Shown here: positions 22,201 to 37,200 of the stretch, one piece after another
Position numbering within the stretch: the first letter of the stretch is position 1
How the letters are laid out: each line of letters opens with the position of its first letter
Origin: Steromphala cineraria
Lineage: Eukaryota; Mollusca; Gastropoda; Trochida; Trochidae
DNA: 64,000 nt
Reading direction: 5' to 3'
Assembly (NCBI GenBank): GCA_916613615.1
Contig: OU744724.1
Coordinates: forward strand, 19,268,171 to 19,332,170
The notes under the pieces: model-generated
What the model was told of the DNA's origin: nothing
The model's database searches: none
The model's input: only the letters and a program-made list of their open reading frames with translations
Translations under genes and position numbers: made by a program

Positions 22201-25200
22201 ATATATATATATATAATGTCACCAAAAGCAAAGCAATCTATTTAAGACGATAAAAGAAATAAGTTTATACGAACATTCAAAGTTCGGAAAGGCAACACAA
22301 ATTCATTTCCCTAACTCAAATGATTCATGGAAGTCATTATCGTAGTCGTCATTGGTTCTTCTCCTGATTTAAAACCCTTTGTGTATATACATATAGACTC
22401 CCTGGTGATAACATTGAATTATGTTGGAGTTTTAATTGGCTTCGTGTCATTTTTTATCTTTTGATTATATATACATTATACATGTATATATATATATATA
22501 ATGTCACCAAAAGCAAAGCAATCTATTTAAGACGATAAAAGAAATAAGTTTATACGAACATTCAAAGTTCGGAAAGGCAACACAAATTCATTTCCCTAAC
22601 TCAAATGATTCATGGAAGTCATTATCGTAGTCGTCATTGGTTCTTCTCCTGATTTAAAACCCTTTGTGTATATACATATAGACTCCCTGGTGATAACATT
22701 GAAACATGTTGGAGTTTTAATTGGCTTCGTGTAATTTTTTTATCTTTTGATTATATATACATTATACATGTATATATATATATATAATGTCACCAAAAGC
22801 AAAGCAATCTATTTAAGACGATAAAAGAAATAAGTTTATACGAACATTCAAAGTTCGGAAAGGCAACACGAATTCATTTCCCTAACTCAAATGATTTTAA
22901 AGAGAAAAATTATTTCCAACAGATTTTGCTCGATGTTTCATAATTAAGTCATATCATACTTGGTTCTCTATAATTCAGTCTTTGACTACGGAAGATATGG
23001 TTGAGTGATGCGATTTTTTAATCTCAGAGATTAAACCGTTTGGTATAAACTTGATAGTGGGGATAATTTGAAGAAATGTGATTTCAAAAACACGTGCTAC
23101 CGCCCATTTAAGTTCCATAGTATGTGCAACAATGACACTTTTTCGAACAAAAGGAAGTATACGTAACTCTGCCAGAAAGCTGTCAAATTTTGGGTTGGTC
23201 TTAAAATTCCCGAGGACGTCTCAAGTATGCATGGTTAGTAAAATGGAAACTTGACTATATAACCATTAAACAGACGTAATGTATTATGGAACAGTTGCCA
23301 ATTGCATAAGAATTAAACCACTTTCTTTATGAGGAAGTCTGTTTCTAATATATGATTTATATTTATAACGGAGATATTGCCATGTAATCAACAGTGTTCT
23401 AAGACTTGGATGAGGTAATAAATAAATTCTAATATGGTCCCTTGTATTTCAATGGCATTGCATGACCTAGCTTCAATTAATTGGTTGATAAAAAAATATT
23501 ATCAACACATTCACAAGTCTGCACACTTACATTCGAACGATTGACGCGAATTGGAAATTGCATGGTAATCTGTCACAATTTGTTTCATCCCTTAAATGAA
23601 ATAAAGAGGATAATTGATAATTTGGCTGTACTTGAAAGTCTGTAACACGACCTTTCAATCTAGGAACATATTTTCTATCACCCGTTTCGGCGAACACATT
23701 TAAGCTTTTGGCATATTTTTTGTTATTTGCCCCCTTATTCATATTCCCCACTCACTTGTTCTTAAAGTCAATCCCCATGTCTGGTGCCGTTAATTTCGCC
23801 TCTCGAAGAACGACCAAGTTGCTCCCATCTGTGTCCATGGATAAGACTTTGGCTTGGTCGCCTCTCGATGCCCGTATACTTGCAAATATTTTCTTATCGA
23901 AAGGCTCAACTGCAATCGCGTAACCTGCAACAGTAAAAATGTTGAAGATAATATTGCATTTTTTTAAACAATACTGAATACAATATTGCCCTTTTGTTTG
24001 GGGTTCCCTGTAATCTGTCAATATTTTCAAACGATTGTTAACGACCGTTAGTCCGTCCGCCCGTCCATCCGTCCGTCAGGTCGTTAACTTTTCACTCTTT
24101 CGACTTTTCACAAGAACCGTTTATTCAAGAAATCTGAAATCCTGTGTATAGACGTCTTGCCCAGTGGCCTTTACCTGAACTGATAGATTTGGTGACCCTG
24201 TGACACCTAAAAAAGGCCGAAGGGGACACATTCCAAAAACTATTTCCAACCTCTTTTCCTGATGCAAAAGGCCTAGAAAGCTGAAACCATTGTGTATAAA
24301 GTCATTAGCTGATTGGGATTAATATTTATAGATTGAATAGACACCAGACCCCGTCTACATGAAATTATATTAAGTCAAAATTTTGCTTAATTCTGAATTT
24401 TAACTCTGGTTCTATTATGGGACAATGGACGACCCCCTTGGTTTTATTACGCCTCGGAGACCCTTGATTCAAACACTAGGTGTATTGAGCGATACACCTC
24501 GGAGACCCTTGATTCAAACACCAGGTGTATTGAGCGATACACCTCGGAGACCCTTGATTCAAACACCAGTTGTATTGAGCGATACATCTCGGAGACCCTT
24601 GATTCAAACACCTCGGAAACCCTTGATTCAAACACCAGTTGTATTGAGCGATACACCTCGGAGACCCTTGATTCAAACACCAGGTGTATTGAGCGATACA
24701 CCTCGGAGACCCTTGATTCAAACGCCAGGTGTATTGAGCGATACACCTCGGAGACCCTTGATTCAAACACCTCGGAAACCCTTGATTCAAACACCAGGTG
24801 TATTGTGCGATACACCTCGGAGACCCTTGATTCAAACACCAGGTGTATTGAGCGATACACCTCGGAAACCCTTTATTCAAACACCAGTTGTATTGAGGGA
24901 TACACCTCGGAGACCCTTGATTCAAACACCAGTTGTATTGAGGGATTCACCTCGGAGACCCTTGAGTCAAACACCAGTTGTATTGAGCGATACACCTCGG
25001 AGACCCTTGATTCAAACACCAGTTGTATTGAGCGATACATCTCGGAGACCCTTGATTCAAACACCAGGTGTATTGAGCAATACACCTCGGAAACCCTTGA
25101 TTCAAACACCAGTTGTATTGAGCGATACACCTCGGAGACCCTTGATTCAAACACCAGTTGTATTGAGCGATACACCTCGGAGACCCTTGATTCAAACACC

Positions 25201-28200
25201 AGTTGTATTGAGCGATACACCTCGGAGACCCTTGATTCAAACACCAGGTGTATTGAGCGATACACCTCGGAGACCCTTGATTCAAACACCAGTTGTATTG
25301 AGCGATACACCTCGGAGACCCTTGATTCAAACACCTCGGAAACCCTTGATTCAAACACTAGGTGTATTGAGCGATACACCTCGGAGACCCTTGATTCAAA
25401 CACCAGGTGTATTGAGCGATACACCTCGGAGACCCTTGATTCAAACACCAGTTGTATTGAGCGATACATCTCGGAGACCCTTGATTCAAACACCTCGGAA
25501 ACCCTTGATTCAAACACCAGTTGTATTGAGCGATACACCTCGGAGACCCTTGATTCAAACACCAGGTGTATTGAGCGATACACCTCGGAGACCCTTGATT
25601 CAAACGCCAGGTGTATTGAGCAATACACCTCGGAGACCCTTGATTCAAACACCTCGGAAACCCTTGATTCAAACACCAGGTGTATCGTGCGATACACCTC
25701 GGAGACCCTTGATTCAAACACCAGGTGTATTGAGCGATACACCTCGGAAACCCTTTATTCAAACACCAGTTGTATTGAGGGATACACCTCGGAGACCCTT
25801 GATTCAAACACCAGTTGTATTGAGGGATTCACCTCGGAGACCCTTGAGTCAAACACCAGTTGTATTGAGCGATACACCTCGGAGACCCTTGATTCAAACA
25901 CCAGTTGTATTGAGCGATACATCTCGGAGACCCTTGATTCAAACACCAGGTGTATTGAGCAATACACCTCGGAAACCCTTGATTCAAACACCAGTTGTAT
26001 TGAGCGATACACCTCGGAGACCCTTGATTCAAACACCAGTTGTATTGAGCGATACACCTCGGAGACCCTTGATTCAAACACCAGTTGTATTGAGCGATAC
26101 ACCTCGGAGACCCTTGATTCAAACACCAGGTGTATTGAGCGATACACCTCGGAGACCCTTGATTCAAACACCAGTTGTATTGAGCGATACACCTCGGAGA
26201 CCCTTGATTCAAACACCTCGGAAACCCTTGATTCAAACACCAGGTGTATTGAGCGATACACCTCAGAGACCCTTGATTCAAACACCAGGTGTATTGAGCG
26301 ATACACCTCGGAGACCCTTGATTCAAACACAAGGTGTATTGAGCGATACACCTCGGAAACCCTTGATTCAAACATCAGTTGTATTGAGCGATACACCTCG
26401 GAGACCCTTGATTCAAACACCAGTTGTATTGAGCGATACATCTCGGAGACCCTTGATTCAAACACCAGGTGTATTGAGCAATACACCTCGGAAACCCTTG
26501 ATTCAAACACCAGTTGTATTGAGCGATACACCTCGGAGACCCTTGATTCAAACACCAGTTGTATTGAGCGATACACCTCGGAGACCCTTGATTCAAACAC
26601 CAGTTGTATTGAGCGATACACCTCGGAAACCCTTGAGTCAAACACCAGTTGTATTGAGCGATACACCTCGGAGACCCTTGATTCAAACACCAGTTGTATT
26701 GAGCGATACACCTCGGAGACCCTTGATTCAAACACCTCGGAAACCCTTGATTCAAACACCAGGTGTATTGAGCGATACACCTCGGAGACCCTTGATTCAA
26801 ACACCAGGTGTATTGAGCGATACACCTCGGAGACCCTTGTTTTAAACACCAGTTGTATTGAACGATACACCACGGAGACCCTTGATTCAAACACCAGGTG
26901 TATTGAACGATACACCTCGGAGACCCTTGTTTTAAACACCAGTTGTATTGAACGATACACCTCGGAAACCCTTGATTCAAACACCAGGTGTATTGAGCGA
27001 TACACCTCGGAGACCCTTGTTTTAAACACCAGTTGTATTGAACGATACACCTCGGAGACTCTTGATTCAAACACCAGGTGTATTGAGCGATACACCTCGG
27101 AGACCCTTGAGTCAAACACCAGTTGTATTGAGCGATACACCTCGGAGACCCTTGATTCAAACACCAGTTGTATTGAGCGATACACCTCGGAGACCCTTGA
27201 TTCAAACACCAGGTGTATTGAGCGATACACCTCGGAGACCCTTGAGTCAAACACCTCGGAGACCCTTGATTCAAACACCAGTTGTATTGAGGGATACACC
27301 TCGGAGACCCTTGATTCAAACACCAGTTGTATTGAGCGATACACCTCGGAGACCCTTGATTCAAACACCAGGTGTATTGAGCGATACACCTCGGAGACCC
27401 TTGATTCAAACACCAGGTGTATTGAGCGATACACCTCGGAGACCCTTGATTCAAACACCAGTTGTATTGAGCGATACACCTCGGAGACCCTTGATTCAAA
27501 CACCAGGTGTATTGAACGATACACCTCGGAGACCCTTGATTCAAACACCAGGTGTATTGAGCGATACACCTCGGAGACCCTTGATTCAAACACCAGGTGT
27601 ATTGAGCGATACACCTCGGAAACCCTTGATTCAAACACCAGTTGTATTGAGCGATACACCTCGGAGACCCTTGATTCAAACACCAGGTGTATTGAGCGAT
27701 ACACCTCGGAGACCCTTGAGTCAAACACCAGTTGTATTGAGCGATACACCTCGGAGACCCTTGATTCAAACACCAGTTGTATTGAGCGATACACCTCGGA
27801 GACCCTTGATTCAAACACCAGGTGTATTGAGCGATACACCTCGGAGACCCTTGAGTCAAACACCTCGGAAACCCTTGATTCAAACACCAGGTGTATTGAG
27901 CGATACACCTCGGAGACCCTTGATTCAAACACCAGGTGTATTGAGCGATACACCTCGGAGACCCTTCATTCAAACACCAGTTGTATTGAGCGATACATCT
28001 CGGAGACCCTTGATTCAAACACCAGTTGTATTGAGCGATACACCTCGGAGACCCTTGATTCAAACACCAGGTGTATTGACCGATACACCTCGGAGACCCT
28101 TGATTCAAACACCAGGTGTATTGAGCGATACACCTCGGAAACCCTTGATTCAAACACCAGTTGTATTGAGCGATACACCTCGGAGACCCTTGATTCAAAC

Positions 28201-31200
28201 ACCAGTTGTATTGAGCGATACACCTCGGAGACCCTTGATTCAAACACCAGGTGTATTGAGCGATACACCTCGGAGACCCTTGATTCAAACACCAGGTGTA
28301 TTGAGCGATACACCTCGGAGACCCTTGAGTCAAACACCAGTTGTATTGAGGGATACACCTCGGAGACCCTTTATTCAAACACCAGTTGTATTGAGGGATA
28401 CACCTCGGAGACCCTTGATTCAAACACCAGTTGTATTGAGGGATACACCTCGGAGACCCTTGAGTCAAACACCAGGTGTATTGAGCGATACACCTCGGAG
28501 ACCCTTTATTCAAACACCAGTTGTATTGAGGGATACACCTCGGAGACCCTTGATTCAAACACCAGTTGTATTGAGGGATACACCTCGGAGACCCTTGAGT
28601 CAAACACCAGGTGTATTGAGCGATACACCTCGGAGACCCTTTATTCAAACACCAGTTGTATTGAGGAATACACCTCGGAGACCCTTTATTCAAACACCAG
28701 TTGTATTGAGGGATACACCTCGGAGACACTTGATTCAAACACCAGGTGTATTGAGCGATACACCTCGGAGACCCTTGATTCAAACACCAGTTGTATTGAG
28801 CGATACATCTCGGAGACCCTTGATTCAAACACCTCGGAAACCCTTGATTCAAACACCAGTTGTATTGAGGGATACACCTCGGAGACCCTTGATTCAAACA
28901 CCAGGTGTATTGAGCGATACATCTCGGAGACCCTTGATTCAAACACCAGTTGTATTGAGCGATACACCTCGGAGACCCTTGATTCAAACACCAGGTGTAT
29001 TGACCGATACACCTCGGAGACCCTTGATTCAAACACCAGGTGTATTGAGCGATACACCTCGGAAACCCTTGATTCAAACACCAGTTGTATTGAGCGATAC
29101 ACCTCGGAGACCCTTGATTCAAACACCAGTTGTATTGAGCGATACACCTCGGAGACCCTTGATTCAAACACCAGTTGCATTGAGCGATATACCTCGGAGG
29201 CCCTTGATTCAAACACCAGGTGTATTGAGCGATACACCTCGGAGACCCTTGATTCAAACACCAGTTGTATTGAGGGATACACCTCGGAGACCCTTTATTC
29301 AAACACCAGTTGTATTGAGGGATACACCTCGGAGACCCTTGATTCAAACACCAGTTGTATTGAGGGATACACCTCGGAGACCCTTGAGTCAAACACCAGG
29401 TGTATTGAGCGATACACCTCGGAGACCCTTTATTCAAACACCAGTTGTATTGAGGGATACACCTCGGAGACCCTTGATTCAAACACCAGTTGTATTGAGG
29501 GATACACCTCGGAGACCCTTGAGTCAAACACCAGGTGTATTGAGCGATACACCTCGGAGACCCTTTATTCAAACACCAGTTGTATTGAGGAATACACCTC
29601 GGAGACCCTTTATTCAAACACCAGTTGTATTGAGGGATACACCTCGGAGACACTTGATTCAAACACCAGGTGTATTGAGCGATACACCTCGGAGACCCTT
29701 GATTCAAACACCAGTTGTATTGAGCGATACATCTCGGAGACCCTTGATTCAAACACCTCGGAAACCCTTGATTCAAACACCAGTTGTATTGAGGGATACA
29801 CCTCGGAGACCCTTGATTCAAACACCAGGTGTATTGAGCGATACATCTCGGAGACCCTTGATTCAAACACCAGTTGTATTGAGCGATACATCTCGGAGAC
29901 CCTTGATTCAAACACCTCGGAAACCCTTGATTCAAACACCAGTTGTATTGAGCGATACATCTCGGAGACCCTTGATTCAAACACCTCGGAAACCCTTGAT
30001 TCAAACACCAGTTGTATTGAGCGATACACCTCGGAGACCCTTGATTCAAACACCAGGTGTATTGAGCGATACATCTCGGAGACCCTTGATTCAAACACCA
30101 GTTGTATTGAGCGATACACCTCGGAGACCCTTGATTCAAACACCAGGTGTATTGAGCGATACACCTCGGAGACCCTTGATTCAAACACCAGTTGTATTGA
30201 GCGATACACCTCGGAGACCCTTGATTCAAACACCAGTTGTATTGAGCGATACGCCTCGGAGACCCTTGATTCAAACACCAGTTGTATTGAGCGATACACC
30301 TCGGAGACCCTTGAGTCAAACACCAGTTGTATTGAGGGATACACCTCGGAGACCCTTGATTCAAACACCAGTTGTATTGAGGGATACACCTCGGAGACCC
30401 TTGATTCAAACACCAGTTGTATTGAGCGATACACCTCGGAGACCCTTGATTCAAACACCAGGTGTATTGAGCGATACACCTCGGAGACCCTTGATTCAAA
30501 CACCAGGTGTATTGAGCGATACACCTCGGAGACCCTTCATTCAAACACCAGTTGTATTGAGCGATACATCTCGGAGACCCTTGATTCAAACACCAGTTGT
30601 ATTGAGCGATACACCTCGGAGACCCTTGATTCAAACACCAGGTGTATTGAGCGATACACCTCGGAGACCCTTGATTCAAACACCAGGTGTATTGAGCGAT
30701 ACACCTCGGAAACCCTTGATTCAAACACCAGTTGTATTGAGCGATACACCTCGGAGACCCTTGATTCAAACACCAGTTGTATTGAGCGATACACCTCGGA
30801 GACCCTTGATTCAAACACCAGGTGTATTGAGCGATACACCTCGGAGACCCTTGATTCAAACACCAGGTGTATTGAGCGATACACCTCGGAGACCCTTGAG
30901 TCAAACACCAGTTGTATTGAGGGATACACCTCGGAGACCCTTTATTCAAACACCAGTTGTATTGAGGGATACACCTCGGAGACCCTTGATTCAAACACCA
31001 GTTGTATTGAGGGATACACCTCGGAGACCCTTGAGTCAAACACCAGGTGTATTGAGCGATACACCTCGGAGACCCTTTATTCAAACACCAGTTGTATTGA
31101 GGGATACACCTCGGAGACACTTGATTCAAACACCTCGGAAACCCTTGATTCAAACACCAGTTGTATTGAGCGATACACCTCGGAGACCCTTGATTCAAAC

Positions 31201-34200
31201 ACCAGGTGTATTGAGCGATACACCTCGGAGACCCTTGATTCAAACACCAGTTGTATTGAGCGATACATCTCGGAGACCCTTGATTCAAACACCTCGGAAA
31301 CCCTTGATTCAAACACCAGTTGTATTGAGCGATACACCTCGGAGACCCTTGATTCAAACACCAGGTGTATTGAGCGATACATCTCGGAGACCCTTGATTC
31401 AAACACCAGTTGTATTGAGCGATACACCTCGGAGACCCTTGATTCAAACACCAGGTGTATTGAGCGATACACCTCGGAGACCCTTGATTCAAACACCAGT
31501 TGTATTGAGCGATACACCTCGGAGACCCTTGATTCAAACACCAGTTGTATTGAGCGATACGCCTCGGAGACCCTTGATTCAAACACCAGTTGTATTGAGC
31601 GATACACCTCGGAGACCCTTGAGTCAAACACCAGTTGTATTGAGGGATACACCTCGGAGACCCTTGATTCAAACACCAGGTGTATTGAGCGATACACCTC
31701 GGAGACCCTTTATTCAAACACCAGTTGTATTGAGGGATACACCTCGGAGACCCTTGATTCAAACACCAGTTGTATTGAGGGATACACCTCGGAGACCCTT
31801 GATTCAAACACCAGTTGTATTGAGGGATACACCTCGGAGACCCTTGAGTCAAACACCAGTTGTATTGAGGGATACACCTCGGAGACCCTTGATTCAAACA
31901 CCAGTTGTATTGAGCGATACACCTCGGAGACCCTTTATTCAAACACCAGTTGTATTGAGCGATACACCTCGGAGACCCTTGATTCAAACACCAGGTGTAT
32001 TGAGCGATACACCTCGGAGACCCTTGATTCAAACACCAGGTGTATTGAGCGATACACCTCGGAGACCCTTCATTCAAACACCAGTTGTATTGAGCGATAC
32101 ATCTCGGAGACCCTTGATTCAAACACCAGTTGTATTGAGCGATACACCTCGGAGACCCTTGATTCAAACACCAGGTGTATTGAGCGATACACCTCGGAGA
32201 CCCTTGATTCAAACACCAGGTGTATTGAGCGATACACCTCGGAAACCCTTGATTCAAACACCAGTTGTATTGAGCGATACACCTCGGAGACCCTTGATTC
32301 AAACACCAGTTGTATTGAGCGATACACCTCGGAGACCCTTGATTCAAACACCAGGTGTATTGAGCGATACACCTCGGAGACCCTTGATTCAAACACCAGG
32401 TGTATTGAGCGATACACCTCGGAGACCCTTGAGTCAAACACCAGTTGTATTGAGGGATACACCTCGGAGACCCTTTATTCAAACACCAGTTGTATTGAGG
32501 GATACACCTCGGAGACCCTTGATTCAAACACCAGTTGTATTGAGGGATACACCTCGGAGACCCTTGAGTCAAACACCAGGTGTATTGAGCGATACACCTC
32601 GGAGACCCTTTATTCAAACACCAGTTGTATTGAGGGATACACCTCGGAGACACTTGATTCAAACACCTCGGAAACCCTTGATTCAAACACCAGTTGTATT
32701 GAGCGATACACCTCGGAGACCCTTGATTCAAACACCAGGTGTATTGAGCGATACACCTCGGAGACCCTTGATTCAAACACCAGTTGTATTGAGCGATACA
32801 TCTCGGAGACCCTTGATTCAAACACCTCGGAAACCCTTGATTCAAACACCAGTTGTATTGAGCGATACACCTCGGAGACCCTTGATTCAAACACCAGGTG
32901 TATTGAGCGATACATCTCGGAGACCCTTGATTCAAACACCAGTTGTATTGAGCGATACACCTCGGAGACCCTTGATTCAAACACCAGGTGTATTGAGCGA
33001 TACACCTCGGAGACCCTTGATTCAAACACCAGTTGTATTGAGCGATACACCTCGGAGACCCTTGAGTCAAACACCAGTTGTATTGAGCGATACGCCTCGG
33101 AGACCCTTGATTCAAACACCAGTTGTATTGAGCGATACACCTCGGAGACCCTTGAGTCAAACACCAGTTGTATTGAGGGATACACCTCGGAGACCCTTGA
33201 TTCAAACACCAGGTGTATTGAGCGATACACCTCGGAGACCCTTTATTCAAACACCAGTTGTATTGAGGGATACACCTCGGAGACCCTTGATTCAAACACC
33301 AGTTGTATTGAGGGATACACCTCGGAGACCCTTGATTCAAACACCAGTTGTATTGAGGGATACACCTCGGAGACCCTTGAGTCAAACACCAGTTGTATTG
33401 AGGGATACACCTCGGAGACCCTTGATTCAAACACCAGTTGTATTGAGCGATACACCTCGGAGACCCTTTATTCAAACACCAGTTGTATTGAGCGATACAC
33501 CTCTAGTATAACTTCAGTATAACTATTACCTTAATATAACTGTCGATCTGATTTTTTCAGATTGAAGCTTATTGATACTCACAATCCTTTGCCAGAACGG
33601 TGACGTTACGCAGATCCGTTCCATTGACGAATACCGACTGGATGGTTATATAGTCACTCCGAAGAATGAACAGTCTATCGTCCAAGAAGTCCCAGTCTAC
33701 TGTTCTGAAGTCTTGTAGAGCCGGGATGTGGTATGACGTCACAGATTGGTCGGTGAGATCGGCACCGAGGTCCATACGGTAGGCTGTAGCCGAGCCCGAG
33801 TCGAAGACCAGCATCTTGGTCCGCTTTGCATGTTCATACTCTGGAATAATCACAAGGATTCTTTTTACGCTTGGAGAGAGACTCCATGCTCTGCCAAACA
33901 TTGCAATTTTTAGCAACGATGTCATATATTGTATAAAAGTGCTGAGGCTTTCAAATAAATGTCATTGAGGGATGAATCTATAAAATGGATGAGCCTTTTA
34001 TCACCATATATGATGTTTAGTCTTGTGTTATAAATACAAATACAGGGGTGTTCTTAAAGGCACTATAGCAGGCATTTTCGCGCTCAAATTTGTTATTTAG
34101 AGCCTATGAGGACAGATGCAATCATTCTTTCGATTGCTGAAAGCTATTGCTGCTGAACGTCTACAGAATTTAAATTACATTTTAATTTCAATCTGAGAAC

Positions 34201-37200
34201 AAAAGATAACATAATCTGGATTAAAGTATATAACTACCTATATATTACTTATAACACCGATTACTTTTACACAATATAAGCATTGATGTTACCATTATAT
34301 TAACCTTTGGTCGTCGTTTTGGGTTTACAGGCTATATGCAAATTTTAATATTGCCAATTTCGGAGATATATGGACCTAATGAAACGCTCCTGGTGGTCCT
34401 TAAAAATCACTTTATTACCTATATATAAACGTACATATTAAAAAACCTGACTATGGATAGATTACGAGTGTGGACGTGTGTAATACCCAGATATATGCAT
34501 TATCTGTACATTGTTTTGGTTGGTTTGTGTCAGTGTTTTTAATTATGGCAATAAATGACAAGAAACCCCTGACCTCGTGATAGTGCTTAAAGACCCACTT
34601 TCATAATTGCATGAGGTTCGCGATGAAATTTAGCTATTGAGAATATAAATACATCACTCGGTAGAAAAATTTTTCGTCGTAATTTTAATATCACATTTAC
34701 ATTTTTTTATCAGCAATAACATACTTATTTCGACGCCAAAAGCACAGTACCACCTATAAAAAGGCCATAGCATTAAACGAACCCTCTTTCGGGTGACATA
34801 ATCATTATGCGTGTAGGATTTACACTGTGTCTGAAGTACCGTAATTGCGTTCGATGGGTATCAACTTTTGCAGCAACGAATACCTAATTCGGAGAAAAAG
34901 AAAATAAAATCTAGTCGTGCACGACAAAGACGGTTTTCAAGCGTATATTTAGAAACCGAAAATTGTAAAATGGCCACTGTTGATTCGCCTTCATGTCGGC
35001 TGCCGTTTCGGTCAATTTTGGTAAATTATCTCCTATTTAAAGAATTTTAGTCCGACTTTTCCTAGGTTCGTCGCAAAATTTTGCAAAAATACAAGGAAAA
35101 ACAGTAAAAATTATTTTTATAATATTGAACTCTGAAAATGGGTCTTTAAGATATGATCTGCCAAAAACAGAAAGATAAAGATTGTAAATAGAACTGTCGA
35201 GAAAATCAGAAACAAACATAAATATTGCCTCATTCATTCGAGTGTTCGGGAATAGATTCAGCTTCTTGTAATCTGTCCCATGATGTATTTATGATACAAT
35301 AACACAGTTTGAAATGAAACAAAGCTGTGAAATGAGCCTTTAAATTGGGTCATATTTTCATTTTGTAAATCATTTTTAATAGGCGGAAATCAAATGACAA
35401 AGTTGATGTCCCCATGGACTTGGCAACGAAAGATATGTTCTAAATATTGTTGTTATCTTTATGTAATGTCATTTAAGTACTAGATGTAACTTTGTAGGTG
35501 ACTCTAGTTCTGGATAAACATTGTCACATACATTCATATATATCAAAATGAAAAATACAACTGTCCTCATTACATCATAATTGCACTAAACGGTAACTGT
35601 GTGGCGAGGGTTCAAACGTTGTTCTTTTCTATACAGAGGCATTACACGTTTTGGGGGAATTTAATCTTCAAAAGTTTTCCATAATGACATTATTGTATAC
35701 CAGAAGTGTATTATTTTCAGTGGGGCAATGATCTCATAAAGTTATTCAAACCGAATATCCATAACCTTAGAGAAATTACCACGTATTCAGTGAAAAGTGC
35801 GTAGGACCATTTAAGTGTGACTGTAGTTTAATCATTGGCGAAACGTGCATAGGACCATTTAAGTGTGAATATAGTTTAATCATTAGAAAAAACTGCATAG
35901 GGTCATTTAAGTGTGAATATAGTTTAATCATTGGCGAAGAATGCATACGACCATTTAAGTGTGAATATATTTTAATCATTGGCGAAAGGGAAAATGATTC
36001 GTGTTTCTATCCAAAACTTGGTATGTTCGTTTAAGGACTTGGAATCGGTGACACTTGGTTTAGTGTTGTGGGTGCCTCTATTGTATCGAAAACACGTTGC
36101 AAAGAGTCTTTACTTAAAGGGGCAATACCACGGGTTTTTTTGGGGAAAATTTTTTATTTTCAATTTTCCCTGATAATTGTACGTTAATGCTTTAATGTAT
36201 TATTTTTATAGTGTCAAACATCTCATTGCACAAACCAATTATTCACAGTCAGAATTTTTTTTAAAAAGATTCACATAAAGTCTATTGGCGGCCATTTTTC
36301 TGTGATCACCTTTGATTCATTATGTGTAAGAAAAAGGAATCGCATGGCTCAACTTTACATTATATATTTGATTTATAAATGCTTCGTTTAGTTTAGATAC
36401 ATTGTCTTTCATTTGGAACCATTTATTTTCATTTTTCTGACATCACCTTATATTCCCCCTAAAACGTGCTACTGCCCTTTAATGAAGAGAAGTAAAAAAG
36501 AAGTTCCCATCTTTTACCATTAAATGCATTAGTAAATCAGAATCGAAATTGAAATTTTGATTGATAACTGAAACGTCGAGACAGACAGTGAGAAATGAGT
36601 TATAATGCTGAAAAATATAGATGACAACTTCTTTGTTCATTGTATGCGACGTTTCGACACATATTCTTGTGTCGTTCTCAAACAGAAAACCCAGAGAAGA
36701 ATTTGTGTCGAAACGTCGCATACAATGAACAAAGAAGCTGTCATCCATATATTCCTCAGCATTATTGTCATTCCAACTTCTTAAATGCCTCTCAAAGAAG
36801 TTATGAGAAATGAGTTCTTAGAAACATTAAAATGTTCGTAAAATGAAAAAACAACTTAGCTTGACTCTCGAACTCTGGGTGGAGGTCTGATGATGTGACG
36901 TGTGGAATGTGATATTTGTACACATATCTATGAAAGCCAAACAGGGACATTTAGAGGCATATACGTTTACCTAAATACCACTATGACATTTAATTTACAC
37001 GATAAAGAAAATATATTGTAAATTAGTATATGATGGCCTATTCTCGTTCAAGGTTTATTCTCAGATTCGCTTAATAACAACATTTGGGAACATTCTCAGT
37101 TTTATACGATATAATCAGTCTAAGTCAACCTAGCCCCAATATCGGAAAGAAACGGGTAATATTGAGGCTAGGTTTACTTAGACTGACGATGTAATTAAAT

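Noticed and set aside
24805..33522. A 2905-codon repeat protein on the plus strand, and long partners on the minus strand
   Set aside because: All frames follow the 45-bp period, overlap one another on both strands, and lie in an intron of a phase-consistent gene. No start context or unique flanking domains are seen.
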